The position numbers were made by a program, and so were the translations under genes. 45,936 nt of DNA from contig JAAWSG010000014.1 of NCBI GenBank assembly GCA_022801435.1, positions 1-45,936 of the forward strand, given 5' to 3'. The stretch's first letter is position 1; every line of letters begins with the position of its first letter. This document shows positions 25,373 to 34,615 of the stretch, in pieces. Origin of the DNA: Lawsonibacter sp. GTDB taxonomy: Bacteria; Bacillota; Clostridia; Oscillospirales; Oscillospiraceae. The notes under the pieces are model-generated. The model did no database searches. It was given only the letters and a program-made list of their open reading frames with translations, and was not told where the DNA came from.

Positions 25373-26734
25373 ATGGAGCTGCTGCAAAGCCAGGTCCAGA
25401 GATTAAACCAGCAGCAGCTGCAAAGCGTGGAGCTGCTGCAAATGAGCACGTTGGAGGTGGAGGCGTACCTCCGGGAGCTGGCCCAGGAGAACCCGGTCAT
25501 CGAGCTGGACGACAGCCGGCCGGAGACAGACCGCCCCCAGGACGAGGAGCTTCTGCGCCGGCTGAGCTGGCTGGAGGACAACGACCATCAGAACCGCTAC
25601 TACCAGCACATGGAGCAGGAGGAGCTGGACCCCCTGGCTCAGGCCAGCACTCAGGAGGGGCTGGAGGAGTCCTTGTTCCGCTTCCTCTCCCGCCAGCTCT
25701 ACCCCATGCAGCTGGACGAGGATACCGCCCAGACGGTGCGCTACCTGGCCGCCTGCCTGGACCGGGACGGCTATCTGCGCACCAGCCCGGAGGACCTGGC
25801 CGGGGACTTGGCGGTCTCCGTGGAGGAAATCCAGCGGTGCATCCAGCTGCTGCGCACCCTGGAGCCCGCGGGGGTGGGGGCGGCTGACCTGTCCCAGTGC
25901 CTGGAGCTCCAGCTGCGCCGCATCCATGAGACCGGCCCCGCCCTGGCCATCGTCCAAAACCACCTGGACGCCCTGGCCAAGCGGCACTACCGGGCCATCG
26001 CCGCCCAGCTGTCCATCGACGTGGAGGAGGTGCGCCGGGCGGAGGCCCTGATCCGGGAGCTGGAGCCCCGGCCGGGGGCGGTCTTTGAACAGCCGGACCA
26101 GATCCAATATATTCTGCCCGATGTCTTCGTGGAGCAGTCTGAGGAGGGCAGGCTCATCGCCCGTCTCCGGGGCAGGGAGCGCCCCCCCTTCCAGATCAGC
26201 GGCTACTACCGGGGGCTGCTCCAGCAGGCGGAGGACCGGGAGGTAAAGGAGTACCTCACCGGCAAGCTGCGCCAGGCGGAGGGGGTGCTCTGGGCCCTGG
26301 ACCAGCGGGACACCACCCTGCGGCGCTGCGCCCAGGCCATTGTGGACCGGCAGGAGGAATTTTTCCGCCGCGGACCCCAGGCGCTGCTCCCCCTGCGGCT
26401 GGCGGACATCGCCCAGCAGCTGGAGCTCCACGAGTCCACCGTCAGCCGGGCCGTCCGGGAAAAATACCTCCAGTGCAGCCGGGGGGTCTACCCGTTCAGC
26501 TACTTCTTCTCCCGGACGGCCTCCGCCTCCGGGGAGGGGGGCCAGCTGGGAGGAACCGCCGCCCGGGCCATGCTCCGCGGCCTGATTGACGGGGAGGACC
26601 AGAAACATCCCCTGTCCGACCAGAAGCTGTGCCAGGAGATGGCCAGGCTGGGCTGTCCCGTCTCCCGGCGGACCGTGGCCAAGTATCGGGAGGAGATGGA
26701 CATCCCCGGCGCGTCAGGCCGCAAAACCCTGTGA
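25373..26734 (+). CDS. rpoN: RNA polymerase sigma-54 factor
   Basis: 453 residues, complete. The Gln-rich region I is at the N-terminus (QVQRLNQQQLQSVELLQMS), followed by an acidic region II, the core-binding region III (LEPAGVGAADLSQCLELQLR) and the HTH near LADIAQQLELHESTVSRAVR. The C-terminal RpoN box reads VSRRTVAKYREEM, a close match to the family's ARRTVAKYRE. Start ATG at 25373 is preceded by GAGGAGAGG. Genes it controls would need an enhancer-binding activator; none lies in this window. Confidence 0.96.
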   Translation: MELLQSQVQRLNQQQLQSVELLQMSTLEVEAYLRELAQENPVIELDDSRPETDRPQDEELLRRLSWLEDNDHQNRYYQHMEQEELDPLAQASTQEGLEESLFRFLSRQLYPMQLDEDTAQTVRYLAACLDRDGYLRTSPEDLAGDLAVSVEEIQRCIQLLRTLEPAGVGAADLSQCLELQLRRIHETGPALAIVQNHLDALAKRHYRAIAAQLSIDVEEVRRAEALIRELEPRPGAVFEQPDQIQYILPDVFVEQSEEGRLIARLRGRERPPFQISGYYRGLLQQAEDREVKEYLTGKLRQAEGVLWALDQRDTTLRRCAQAIVDRQEEFFRRGPQALLPLRLADIAQQLELHESTVSRAVREKYLQCSRGVYPFSYFFSRTASASGEGGQLGGTAARAMLRGLIDGEDQKHPLSDQKLCQEMARLGCPVSRRTVAKYREEMDIPGASGRKTL

Positions 26735-26903
26735 CGGCAGGAAAATTTTTGTCCCGCTATTAAGAGCCTTCCCCTTTTGTCCGATATAGTAAAAAACCTG
26801 TCCCCTTCAGGCGGGTGAACGAATCAGCCGAAGACCAGAGAAACCCGGCTTTTTCATATATCCCCGAAATTTTATTCACAATGCAGAAAAGGAGCGATTT
26901 TGT

Positions 26904-27389
26904 ATGGGTTTATTCAGTGCCAGTCCGGCGAAATATGAGCCAAGGTCTGACCCCGCCTTTGAGGGTGAGAACTCCTTTGACGAGGGCTACGATCCCCCGG
27001 TCAACGTCCAGCCCAGCACCATCATTGCCCAGGGGATGACCTTCTCCGGGACCCTGAGCGGAGAGGGCACGGTCCAGGTGGAGGGCCGCCTGGAGGGGGA
27101 GGTGTCCCTGAAGGGCGCCATCACCATCGCCACCTCCGGGGTCATCCAGGGGCCGGTCACCGCCGACATCGTCCGGGTGGCGGGCAACGTCCAGGGCAGC
27201 ATCATCGCCCGGGAGCACCTGTTCCTGGAGCGCACCGGCGAGATCCACGGCGACGTCTCCACCGCCTCCCTGGTCATCGAGAACGGCCGCCTGGACGGGC
27301 GCAGCACCATGCTCAGCGAGCACGATCTGCCCCTCAAGGAGCCCAAGCGCTACGAGCCCCGCATCACCGAGGAGGACCCGGTGCTCTGA
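26904..27389 (+). CDS. Bactofilin family cytoskeletal protein
   Basis: 161 residues. A disordered N-terminus (about 1-35) and C-terminus flank a central right-handed beta-helix (about 40-140), seen as the repeating pattern of TFSGTLSGEGTVQVEGRLEG, then GAITIATSGVIQGPVTADIV and HLFLERTGEIHGDVSTASLV. Bactofilins polymerise without nucleotides and organise envelope growth or protein placement. Start ATG at 26904 behind AAAGGAG. The 169 bases upstream contain a possible -10 (TATAGT, 26785-26790) but no clear -35. Confidence 0.94.
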   Translation: MGLFSASPAKYEPRSDPAFEGENSFDEGYDPPVNVQPSTIIAQGMTFSGTLSGEGTVQVEGRLEGEVSLKGAITIATSGVIQGPVTADIVRVAGNVQGSIIAREHLFLERTGEIHGDVSTASLVIENGRLDGRSTMLSEHDLPLKEPKRYEPRITEEDPVL

Positions 27390-27406
27390 TCCCTCCGTGC
27401 CCTACG

Positions 27407-27436
27407 CGCCTCCCGGCCAGCCGGGGGGCGTTTTTT
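27407..27436 (+). terminator. Intrinsic terminator of the bactofilin gene
   Basis: Arms CGCCTCCCGGC (27407-27417) and GCCGGGGGGCG (27420-27430), one G-U pair, then six T. Confidence 0.85.
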
Positions 27437-27449
27437 CTCCCCCGGAAGG

Positions 27450-27479
27450 TTGACACAGCCGGCCGGCAGATGGTAAGCT
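27450..27479 (+). promoter_or_regulatory. Promoter of the flavodoxin-ferredoxin gene
   Basis: TTGACA (27450-27455), 18-base spacer, TAAGCT (27474-27479). Confidence 0.5.
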
Positions 27480-27540
27480 GAGAACTGATAAGCTGAAAAA
27501 AGCTCCCCCTCCAGGGGCGGGCAGAAAGAGAGGCATCCCC

Positions 27541-28353
27541 ATGGACATCAAAAAAATCTATGTGCTCTGCTTCAGCCCCACCGGCGGCACAGCGCGCATC
27601 GCCCAGGCGGCGGCGGATGTGCTGGCCCGGCGGCTGGGGGCGGAGCAGAAGCGGATCGACTTCACCCTCCCCCCGCACCGCCAGACCCAGTACCGGTTCC
27701 GGCCGGACGAGCTGCTGGTCATGGCCTCCCCGGTCTACGCGGGGCGGCTGCCAAATAAGCTGCTGCCCGAGTACCAGGAGAAAATTTTGGGACAAAACAC
27801 CCCCGCCGTCCCCCTCTGCGTCTTCGGCAACCGCAGTCCGGACGAGGCCCTGCGGGAGCTGGTCCTGCTGCTGGAGGGGAACGGCTTCCAGATTGCCGGA
27901 GCCGCCGCCTTTGCCGGACGGCACGCCTTCTCGGACCAGGTGGGGGCGGGGCGGCCCGACCAGGCGGACCTGGAGGAGATTTCCAGCTTTGCCCAGCGGG
28001 TGGCGGAGAAACTGGCGGCGGAGACGCTGCCCCCTCTGGAGATGGACCGGGGGGAGCTTGGCCCCTACTACACCCCCTTGAAGGAGGACGGGACCCCCGC
28101 GAAATTTTTGAAAGCAAAGCCCCTCACCCGTCAGGACCTCTGCCTGCGCTGCGGCACGTGCGCCCGCTCCTGCCCCATGGGGAGCATCGACCCTCAGAGC
28201 ATGGAGGCGGTGGGGCTGTGCATCAAGTGCCAGTCCTGCGTCCGCCGCTGCCCTGTCCACGCAAAATACTTCAGCGACCCCGACTTTCTCTCCCACGTGG
28301 CCATGCTGGAGCAGAACTACACCCGCCGCGGGGAAAACGTGGTGCTCCTGTAG
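27541..28353 (+). CDS. EFR1-like flavodoxin/4Fe-4S ferredoxin fusion
   Basis: 270 residues. The N-terminal flavodoxin-like domain carries the FMN phosphate loop SPTGGTARIA (12-21) and ASPVYAGRLP. The C-terminal part has two complete cluster motifs, CLRCGTCARSCP and CIKCQSCVRRCP, for two 4Fe-4S centres. Such proteins are predicted cytoplasmic electron carriers common in anaerobic Clostridia; partners are not evident here. Start ATG at 27541 after AGAGAGG. Single gene with its own promoter and terminator. Confidence 0.9.
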   Translation: MDIKKIYVLCFSPTGGTARIAQAAADVLARRLGAEQKRIDFTLPPHRQTQYRFRPDELLVMASPVYAGRLPNKLLPEYQEKILGQNTPAVPLCVFGNRSPDEALRELVLLLEGNGFQIAGAAAFAGRHAFSDQVGAGRPDQADLEEISSFAQRVAEKLAAETLPPLEMDRGELGPYYTPLKEDGTPAKFLKAKPLTRQDLCLRCGTCARSCPMGSIDPQSMEAVGLCIKCQSCVRRCPVHAKYFSDPDFLSHVAMLEQNYTRRGENVVLL

Positions 28354-28373
28354 GCACGTGTCCCCCGCTCCAT

Positions 28374-28426
28374 ACCATCCGCCGTCCCTCTCTCACTCAG
28401 GAAGGGAACGGCGGATGGTTTTCTTT
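28374..28426 (+). terminator. Intrinsic terminator after the EFR1-like gene
   Basis: Twelve-base perfect arms ACCATCCGCCGT (28374-28385) and ACGGCGGATGGT (28408-28419), then a T-rich tail. The AT-rich stretch from 28427 to 28542 holds no gene that I can see. Confidence 0.85.
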
Positions 28427-28542
28427 CAAACGGCTTGTGCTCTTTTTACAGAGAGAACACAAATTCCAGCACAAATCTTGCTCTCCATAGTTTTTAGCTA
28501 TACTCTAATAAGAAAAAAGTATTTTTCCTCCAGCTCCACCTT

Positions 28543-28551
28543 TGCTATAAT
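28543..28551 (+). promoter_or_regulatory. Extended -10 promoter of the abgT-M20 operon
   Basis: TGCTATAAT, a perfect extended -10 element; the -35 region is weak. Leader about 44 bases. Confidence 0.55.
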
Positions 28552-28601
28552 ACCACAGTAGAGGGAGTACCTTCTAAATCTGTGTTGAGGAGGAAAAATC
28601 A

Positions 28602-30158
28602 TTGAGTAATACCAAGAAAGCGAAAAAATCCGTCTTTGATGGGGTTCTCAACGGCATCGAGCGCATCGGCAACAAGCTGCCCCACCCCATCACCCTGTTC
28701 TTCATCCTGGCGGTCTTCGTGGTGGCCCTGTCCGCCCTGCTGTCCGCCATGGGGGTCTCCGCTACCGGCGATCTTGTCTCCAACGGCAAGATGCAGGAGA
28801 CCACCGTCACCGCCCAGAGCCTGCTGACCCGGGAGGGCATCGTCTTCATGCTGACCAAGGCGGTGGACAACTTCACCGGCTACGCCCCCCTGGGCATGGT
28901 TCTCGTAGCCATGCTGGGCGTGGGCGTGGCGGAGACCAGCGGCTTCATCGCCGCCGCCACCAAGCGGATCGTGGCCGTTACCCCCCGCTCCCTGATTACC
29001 CCCGTCCTGGTCTTCCTGGGGGTCATGTCCAACATCGCCTCCGATGTGGGCTACATCGTTCTGGTTCCCCTGGGGGCCATCATTTTCCTCTCCTATGGCC
29101 GCCACCCCCTGGCGGGTATCGCCGCCGCCTTCGCAGGGGTGTCCGGCGGATTCTCTGCCAACCTGCTCATCGGAACCCTGGACCCCCTGATGGCCGGCAT
29201 CTCCAACGAGGCCGTCAAGCTGGTTGACCCCAACTACGTGGTGGAGCCCACCGGCAATATATACTTCATGATGGTCTCCGTCCTCCTCATCACCATCCTG
29301 GGGACCATCATCACCGAGAAGGTGGTGGAGCCCCGCCTGGGGGCCTACAAGGGCTCCCTGGCCCACGGGAGCAAGGAGGAGCAGGACATCAGCGCCGTGG
29401 AGAAAAAGGCGCTGAAAAAGGCCGCCCTCACCCTGCTGGCCATGGTGGTCATCATCGTCGCCCTTTGTATCCCCGCCAACTCCATCTTCCGCGGAGACAA
29501 CGGCAGCCTGCTGGGCAAGTCCCCCTTGATTCAGGGCGTCATCATCATCGTGTGCATCTTCTTCTTCGTCCCCTCGGTGGTGTACGGCTTCGCCTCGGGC
29601 AAGTATAAGAACGACAAGGATGTCTGCTCCGCCCTGGCCCAGTCCATGAGCCACATGAGCAGCTACATCGCCCTGTCCTTTGTCGCCGCCCAGTTCATCA
29701 ATTACTTCAACTACAGCAAGCTGGGGACCATCCTGGCCCTCCACGGAGCCGCCTTCTTCAAGGCCATCGACATCGGGACCATCCCGCTGATGATCCTCTT
29801 CGTGCTCTTCTCCGCCTTCCTGAACCTGTTCATGGGCTCCGCCTCCGCCAAGTGGGCGATTCTGGCCCCCGTGTTCGTGCCCATGTTCATGCTGCTGAAC
29901 TACTCCCCCGAGATGGCTCAGGTCGCGTTCCGCATCGGCGACTCCTGCACCAACATCATCACCCCTATGATGTCCTTCTTCGCAATGATCGTGGTCTTCG
30001 TCCAGGAGTATGACGACGAGGCCGGAATGGGGACCCTCACCTCCATGATGCTGCCCTACACCATCGTCTTCCTCATCGGCTGGACCCTGATGATGATCGT
30101 TTGGATCACCCTCGGCCTGCCCCTCGGTCCCAATTCCACCATCTTCCTGGCGGCGTAA
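28602..30158 (+). CDS. AbgT family transporter
   Basis: 518 residues with about 12 hydrophobic segments. AbgT-family features include NKLPHPITLFFILAVFVV at the N-terminus, GYAPLGMVLVAMLGVGVAE, SNIASDVGYIVLVPLGA and FMGSASAKWAILAPVFVPM near the end. Members import p-aminobenzoyl-glutamate or export sulfonamides or related compounds. The start is TTG at 28602, seven bases after GGAGG; no in-frame ATG fits. A metallopeptidase gene follows after 24 bp, the usual partnership of transporter and amidohydrolase. Confidence 0.93.
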   Translation: MSNTKKAKKSVFDGVLNGIERIGNKLPHPITLFFILAVFVVALSALLSAMGVSATGDLVSNGKMQETTVTAQSLLTREGIVFMLTKAVDNFTGYAPLGMVLVAMLGVGVAETSGFIAAATKRIVAVTPRSLITPVLVFLGVMSNIASDVGYIVLVPLGAIIFLSYGRHPLAGIAAAFAGVSGGFSANLLIGTLDPLMAGISNEAVKLVDPNYVVEPTGNIYFMMVSVLLITILGTIITEKVVEPRLGAYKGSLAHGSKEEQDISAVEKKALKKAALTLLAMVVIIVALCIPANSIFRGDNGSLLGKSPLIQGVIIIVCIFFFVPSVVYGFASGKYKNDKDVCSALAQSMSHMSSYIALSFVAAQFINYFNYSKLGTILALHGAAFFKAIDIGTIPLMILFVLFSAFLNLFMGSASAKWAILAPVFVPMFMLLNYSPEMAQVAFRIGDSCTNIITPMMSFFAMIVVFVQEYDDEAGMGTLTSMMLPYTIVFLIGWTLMMIVWITLGLPLGPNSTIFLAA

Positions 30159-30182
30159 GCCCCGGAAAGGGAAGGGTTTTGC

Positions 30183-31292
30183 ATGAAGGTAAATGAACCG
30201 CGGCTTTTGGATTCCTTTTTGGAGTACGTCCGCATCGACAGTGAGACCGGAATCGAGCGGGACATGGCCCTTCGCCTGGAGCGGGAGCTCCGGGCGCTGG
30301 GGTGCTCCGTGTCCTTCGACAACGCGGGGGAGAAGCTGGGCTGCAACGTGGGCAACCTGTACGCCGTCCTCCCCGGGGAGAGCGGACGGGAACCCCTTCT
30401 TCTCAGCGCCCACATGGACACGGTGAAGCCCGGCCTGGGAATCGTCCCTATCGTGGAGGACGGGGTCATCCACACCGACGGCTCCACCGTCCTGGGGGGA
30501 GACGACAAGTCCGGGGTGGCCGCCATTATGGAGGCCCTCCGGGTGCTCCAGGAGGAGAAGCTGCCCCACCCCACCCTGGAGATCGTCTTCTCCATCCATG
30601 AGGAGGGGGGCGTGCGGGGCTCGGCCAACCTGGACTACAGCCGCCTGACCGCCAAGCGGGCGGTGGTGCTGGACAGCAGCGGCGCGCCGGGGAAGATGAT
30701 CCTGGCCGCGCCGGGGCAGTACAAGCTGAACGTGGAAATTTTGGGAAAATCCTCCCACGCGGGGGTCAGCCCGGAGGCGGGGATCAGCGCCATCCAGGTG
30801 GCGGCGGACGCCATCGGAAAGATGAAGCTGCTGCGCATCGACGAGGAGACCACCGCCAACATCGGCTCCATCCACGCCCAGTTTGCGACCAACGTGGTTC
30901 CTGACCGGCTCACCCTGTCGGCGGAGGCCCGGAGCCGGAACAATGACAAGCTGGAGGCCCAGGGACAGCACATGCTGGCGTGTATCCAGAACAGCTGCGC
31001 GGCCTTTGGAGCCAGCTTCACCGGCGGGCTCACCCTGGCCTACCCGGGGTATCAGATCCCCGAGGATCACCCCTTTGTGGCCCAGGTCAAGGCGGCCTGC
31101 GTCCAGGCGGGGCTGGAGCCGGTCCTGGGGGCCAGCGGCGGCGGGAGCGACGCCAACCACATGAACCGCCACGGCATCACCGCCATCCCTCTGGCCACCG
31201 GAATGTCCAAGGTCCACAGCGTGGAGGAATTTTTGACGGTGGAGCACCTGGTGCAGACGGCGCGGCTGGTGCTGGCCCTGGCCACCGCCTGA
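30183..31292 (+). CDS. M20-family metallopeptidase (PepT-like)
   Basis: 369 residues. Metal and catalytic residues are in place: SAHMDT with H77 and D79, GGDDKSG with bridging D107, and HEEGG with general base E140 and ligand E141. The dimerisation/lid domain (about 180-290) has KSSHAGVSPEAGISAIQVAA. It is a cytoplasmic di-zinc aminopeptidase or amidohydrolase. Given the AbgT transporter next to it, an aminoacyl or aminobenzoyl-glutamate conjugate is a plausible substrate, but a small peptide is equally possible. Start ATG at 30183. Confidence 0.92.
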   Translation: MKVNEPRLLDSFLEYVRIDSETGIERDMALRLERELRALGCSVSFDNAGEKLGCNVGNLYAVLPGESGREPLLLSAHMDTVKPGLGIVPIVEDGVIHTDGSTVLGGDDKSGVAAIMEALRVLQEEKLPHPTLEIVFSIHEEGGVRGSANLDYSRLTAKRAVVLDSSGAPGKMILAAPGQYKLNVEILGKSSHAGVSPEAGISAIQVAADAIGKMKLLRIDEETTANIGSIHAQFATNVVPDRLTLSAEARSRNNDKLEAQGQHMLACIQNSCAAFGASFTGGLTLAYPGYQIPEDHPFVAQVKAACVQAGLEPVLGASGGGSDANHMNRHGITAIPLATGMSKVHSVEEFLTVEHLVQTARLVLALATA

Positions 31293-31332
31293 TCCCGCCG
31301 CCTGCCGGGCGGGGATGACCCTGCGGACACAC

Positions 31333-31358
31333 AAACGGCCGCCTGGAGGCGGCCGTTT
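31333..31358. terminator. Hairpin between convergent genes
   Basis: Perfect arms AAACGGCCGCC (31333-31343) and GGCGGCCGTTT (31348-31358), loop TGGA; short U-runs both ways. Confidence 0.75.
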
Positions 31359-31383
31359 GGCGTTCCGCTGTTCGGGGGCCGGG

Positions 31384-32256
31384 TCAGGACGGGAAGCGGC
31401 CCCGGACAAAACGGATAAACTCCCCCGCCCGCTGGGAGAAGGGGGTGTCCTTGTTCCAGAACATACAGATGTCCCCGGGCAGGGGCTTCTGGAAGGGGAT
31501 GGCGGCGATATCGGGGAAGACGTTCTGGGCCTCCTCCAGCAGAAAGGACCCGGCGATGCCGCTGCGCACAATCTGGATGATGGTCTGGAGCTGGTTGGTG
31601 CGCACCAGCACATTGGGCTGGAGGTTTTGGCTGGAAAAGCGGTTCAGGATGACCTCGGTGTGGTAGGTGCTCCGGGCCAGGAGGGCCAGTCCGATGCCGG
31701 TCAGCTCCTCCACCGTCACCGAGGGCCGTCCGGCCATGGGGTGGTCCCGGTGTACGCACAGGCAGTATTGGGACAGCATCATGTGCTTGGCGTGGAAGCT
31801 GGTGGTGTCGGCGGCGGCGTTGATGTTGAGGGCCACGTCGATCTCCTTCCGGCGGAGCAGCTCGTGGGTCTCAATGGCCCCGTGCTCGTGGACCTCAAAC
31901 TCGGTGTCCGGGTAGAGGGCCAGAAACCCTTGGCAGAGGCCGGGGAAGATGAACGCCCCAATCATGGGGGTCAGGCCGATTACCAGCTTCCGGTTCCCCG
32001 CCCCCCACATGGTCAGGGCCATCTCGTCCGCCTTCTGGAGCAGCTCGTGGGCCTTGAGCAGAAAGCGCTCCCCGTCGGCGGTGATGTGGAGCCGCCCGTT
32101 GGCCCGCTTGAAGAGCAGCACCCCGAACTCCTGCTCCAGGTCCTTGATGGCGTTGGAGATGGAGGGCTGTGAGATGTGCAGCTCCTCCCCCGCCCGGGTG
32201 ATGTTGTTCCCCCACCGGCAGACCTCTACAAAATACCTGAGCTGGCTGAGTGTCAT
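31384..32256 (-). CDS. LysR-family transcriptional regulator
   Basis: 290 residues. The N-terminal winged HTH is typical: MTLSQLRYFVEVCRWGNNIT, then AGEELHISQPSISNAIKDLE. The rest (about 90-290) is the substrate-binding effector domain, starting RKLVIGLTPMIGAFIFPGL. Start ATG at 32256 behind GGAGGGGG. It lies convergent to the abgT-M20 operon and divergent from a malic enzyme gene. Control of the malic enzyme gene is the simplest inference from divergence. Confidence 0.93.
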   Translation of the reverse strand: MTLSQLRYFVEVCRWGNNITRAGEELHISQPSISNAIKDLEQEFGVLLFKRANGRLHITADGERFLLKAHELLQKADEMALTMWGAGNRKLVIGLTPMIGAFIFPGLCQGFLALYPDTEFEVHEHGAIETHELLRRKEIDVALNINAAADTTSFHAKHMMLSQYCLCVHRDHPMAGRPSVTVEELTGIGLALLARSTYHTEVILNRFSSQNLQPNVLVRTNQLQTIIQIVRSGIAGSFLLEEAQNVFPDIAAIPFQKPLPGDICMFWNKDTPFSQRAGEFIRFVRGRFPS

Positions 32257-32324
32257 ACCCTTTCCCCCTCCGGACCGGAAAATTTTCCGGGCACACGTTG
32301 CGCGGTTTCCCATCTTGTGCTACC

Positions 32325-32333
32325 ATTATACCA
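32325..32333 (-). promoter_or_regulatory. Extended -10 promoter of the LysR gene
   Basis: Minus strand TGGTATAAT; the -35 region (TTCCTG) is weak. The 148-bp divergent gap must also hold the malic enzyme promoter, for which I see no convincing consensus, consistent with activator dependence. Confidence 0.55.
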
Positions 32334-32404
32334 CATCCGCCCCCGCGCAGGAAGAGCTTGTTTCCGTTCCCGCGGGCCGGAATGAACATTGGAGGTTTTT
32401 TGTT

Positions 32405-33577
32405 ATGGACTACGCGAAGGAATCCCTAAAGCTCCACCGGGAGTGGAAGGGAAAGATCCGGATCACCGCCGCCGTCCCGGTGGAGACCAAGGACGACCTG
32501 TCCCTGGCCTATACCCCGGGGGTGGCCCAGCCCTGCCTGGAGATCCAAAAGGATATCGACCAGAGCTATGCGCTCACCCGCCGGCACAACCTCTGTGCGG
32601 TCATCACCGACGGCTCGGCGGTGCTGGGCCTGGGGGACATCGGGCCGGAGGCCGGTATGCCCGTTATGGAGGGCAAGTGCGTGCTCTTCCAGTCCTTCGG
32701 GGAGGTGGACGCCTTCCCCCTGTGCGTCAAGACCCAGGACGTGGACGAGTTTGTACAGACAGTGTACAATATTTCAGGCTCCTTCGGCGGCATCAACCTG
32801 GAGGACATCGCCGCCCCCCGGTGCTTTGAGATCGAGCGGAAGCTGAAGGAGAAGTGCGACATCCCCATCTTCCACGACGACCAGCACGGCACGGCCATCA
32901 TCACCCTGGCCGGCCTGCTCAACGCCCTGAAGGTGGTGGGCAAGCGGAAGGAGGAGGTCCGTGTGGTCACCTCCGGAGCGGGCGCCGCCGCCATCTCCAT
33001 CACCCGCCTGCTGCTGTCCGCCGGCTTCCGGAACATCGTCATGTGCGACCGGAAGGGGGCCATCTACCAGGGCCGGGAGGGGCTGAACTGGATCAAGGAG
33101 GAGATGGCCCAGTGTACCAACCTGGACAGGCGGGCCGGCTCCCTGGCGGACATGCTGGCGGGGGCGGATGTGTTCATCGGCGTATCCGCGCCGGGCACGG
33201 TCACCACGGAGATGGTAAAAACCATGAATCCGGACGCCATTGTCTTCGCCTGCGCCAACCCCACCCCGGAGATCTTCCCCGAGGACGCCAAGGCGGGCGG
33301 CGCGGCGGTGGTCTCCACCGGGCGCAGCGACTACCCCAACCAGATCAACAACGTGCTGGCCTTCCCCGGGGTGTTCCGGGGGGCGTTCGATGTCCGGGCC
33401 AGCGACATCAATGAGGAGATGAAAATGGCCGCCGCCCAGGCTCTGGCGGGGCTGATCTCCGAGGAGGAGCTCTGCGCGGAGTACATCATCCCCAAAGCCT
33501 TCGACCCCCGGGTGGGACCCGCGGTGGCGAAGGCGGTGGCCCAGGCCGCACGGGACTCCGGCGTGGCCCGCATCTGA
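32405..33577 (+). CDS. NAD(P)-dependent malic enzyme
   Basis: 390 residues, the short bacterial form. Conserved parts are LAYTPGVAQPCLEI with the catalytic Tyr, ITDGSAVLGLGDIGPEAGMP, FHDDQHGTAIITLAGLLNAL with metal-binding acidic residues, the dinucleotide loop GAGAAAISI and FACANPTPEI. It converts malate to pyruvate and CO2 in the cytoplasm. Start ATG at 32405 behind TGGAGG; the open frame continues upstream over the LysR gene but only this ATG has a ribosome site. Confidence 0.95.
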   Translation: MDYAKESLKLHREWKGKIRITAAVPVETKDDLSLAYTPGVAQPCLEIQKDIDQSYALTRRHNLCAVITDGSAVLGLGDIGPEAGMPVMEGKCVLFQSFGEVDAFPLCVKTQDVDEFVQTVYNISGSFGGINLEDIAAPRCFEIERKLKEKCDIPIFHDDQHGTAIITLAGLLNALKVVGKRKEEVRVVTSGAGAAAISITRLLLSAGFRNIVMCDRKGAIYQGREGLNWIKEEMAQCTNLDRRAGSLADMLAGADVFIGVSAPGTVTTEMVKTMNPDAIVFACANPTPEIFPEDAKAGGAAVVSTGRSDYPNQINNVLAFPGVFRGAFDVRASDINEEMKMAAAQALAGLISEEELCAEYIIPKAFDPRVGPAVAKAVAQAARDSGVARI

Positions 33578-33583
33578 CCTCCC

Positions 33584-33616
33584 TCCGGCGTCCGGCCTCC
33601 GGACGCCGGATTTTTT
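33584..33616 (+). terminator. Strong intrinsic terminator of the malic enzyme gene
   Basis: Twelve-base perfect arms TCCGGCGTCCGG (33584-33595) and CCGGACGCCGGA (33599-33610), then six T. Confidence 0.92.
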
Positions 33617-33674
33617 ATGGGCATTAAAGAAACCGCTTCCCCTGCACTTTCTCTTGTGCCTGGGGGGAGGTTTG

Positions 33675-33683
33675 TGCTATAAT
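33675..33683 (+). promoter_or_regulatory. Extended -10 promoter of rsmI
   Basis: TGCTATAAT at 33675-33683, with TTGTGC 18 bases upstream (33654-33659). It overlaps an in-frame ATG at 33682, which therefore cannot be the translation start. Confidence 0.65.
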
Positions 33684-33717
33684 GTCAGAAACAAGAGGAA
33701 AGCGAGGTGAGGGGACG

Positions 33718-34548
33718 GTGAGCGGAACCCTGTATCTGGTCCCCACCCCCATCGGCAACCTGGGGGATATCTCCCGTCGGGCGGCGGAGACACTGGCCGG
33801 GGTGGATTTCATCGCCGCCGAGGACACCCGGGTGACGGTGAAGCTCCTCAACCACCTGGGCATCAAGAAGCCCATGCTGAACTACCACCGGCACAACACG
33901 GGCACGGCGGGGCAGGCCATCCTCAACCGCTTGCAGGACGGGGAGGACTGCGCCCTGGTCACTGACGCGGGGACCCCCGCCGTCTCCGACCCGGGGGAGG
34001 AGCTGGTGGCCCGGTGCGCCCGGCTGGACATCCCGGTGACCTCTCTGCCCGGCCCCTGCGCCCTGGTGACCGCTCTGGCGGTCTCGGGCCTGCCCACGGG
34101 GCGGTTCACCTTCGAGGGCTTTCTGGCCATGAACAGGAAGAACCGCCGGGCCCACCTGGACTCCCTCCGAGGGGAGCGGCGGACCATGATCTTCTACGAG
34201 GCCCCCCACAAGCTGGCCGCCACCCTCCGGGACATGGCGGAGGTCTTCGGGGCGGAGCGGCCCGTCTCCCTGTGCCGGGAGCTGACCAAGCTCCACGAGG
34301 AGATTTTCCGCACCACCCTGGGCCAGGCCGCCGCCCGGTATCAGGAGGAGGGTCCCAAGGGGGAGTTCGTGCTGGTCATCCGGGGGACCGAGCAGGAGAA
34401 GCCGGAGGGGGCCTCTCTGGAGGAGGGGCTGCTTCTGGTGGAACGCCTCCGGGGGGAGGGGCTCTCCCTCCGGGACGCGGTGCGGCAGGCGGCGGGGGAG
34501 CTGGAGCTGTCCCGGAACCAGCTGTACGATTTGGCGGTGGGCCGGTAA
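33718..34548 (+). CDS. rsmI: 16S rRNA 2'-O-ribose C1402 methyltransferase
   Basis: 276 residues. Family marks: LYLVPTPIGNLGDISRRA at the N-terminus, AAEDTRVTVKLL, NYHRHN, ALVTDAGTPAVSDPG and YEAPHKL. It methylates C1402 in the 16S rRNA decoding centre. The start chosen is GTG at 33718 with GAGGTGAGGGG upstream; the ATG at 33682 lies inside the -10 element. Followed by murC, 67 bp downstream. Confidence 0.93.
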   Translation: MSGTLYLVPTPIGNLGDISRRAAETLAGVDFIAAEDTRVTVKLLNHLGIKKPMLNYHRHNTGTAGQAILNRLQDGEDCALVTDAGTPAVSDPGEELVARCARLDIPVTSLPGPCALVTALAVSGLPTGRFTFEGFLAMNRKNRRAHLDSLRGERRTMIFYEAPHKLAATLRDMAEVFGAERPVSLCRELTKLHEEIFRTTLGQAAARYQEEGPKGEFVLVIRGTEQEKPEGASLEEGLLLVERLRGEGLSLRDAVRQAAGELELSRNQLYDLAVGR

Positions 34549-34615
34549 AAAAACGCACCCATCCCCCAAAAAGTGGATAGAATAGAGAGACAGACCATGA
34601 AATGAGGTGCGCGGT

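Noticed and set aside
28599..31613. A 1,004-codon open frame on the minus strand opposite abgT and the M20 peptidase
   Set aside because: Same shadow effect; low-complexity Asp/Gly/His-rich translation and no ribosome site.
33682..33684. ATG as the rsmI start
   Set aside because: It overlaps the TATAAT of an extended -10 promoter, so it would not be in the transcript; GTG at 33718 has a ribosome site.
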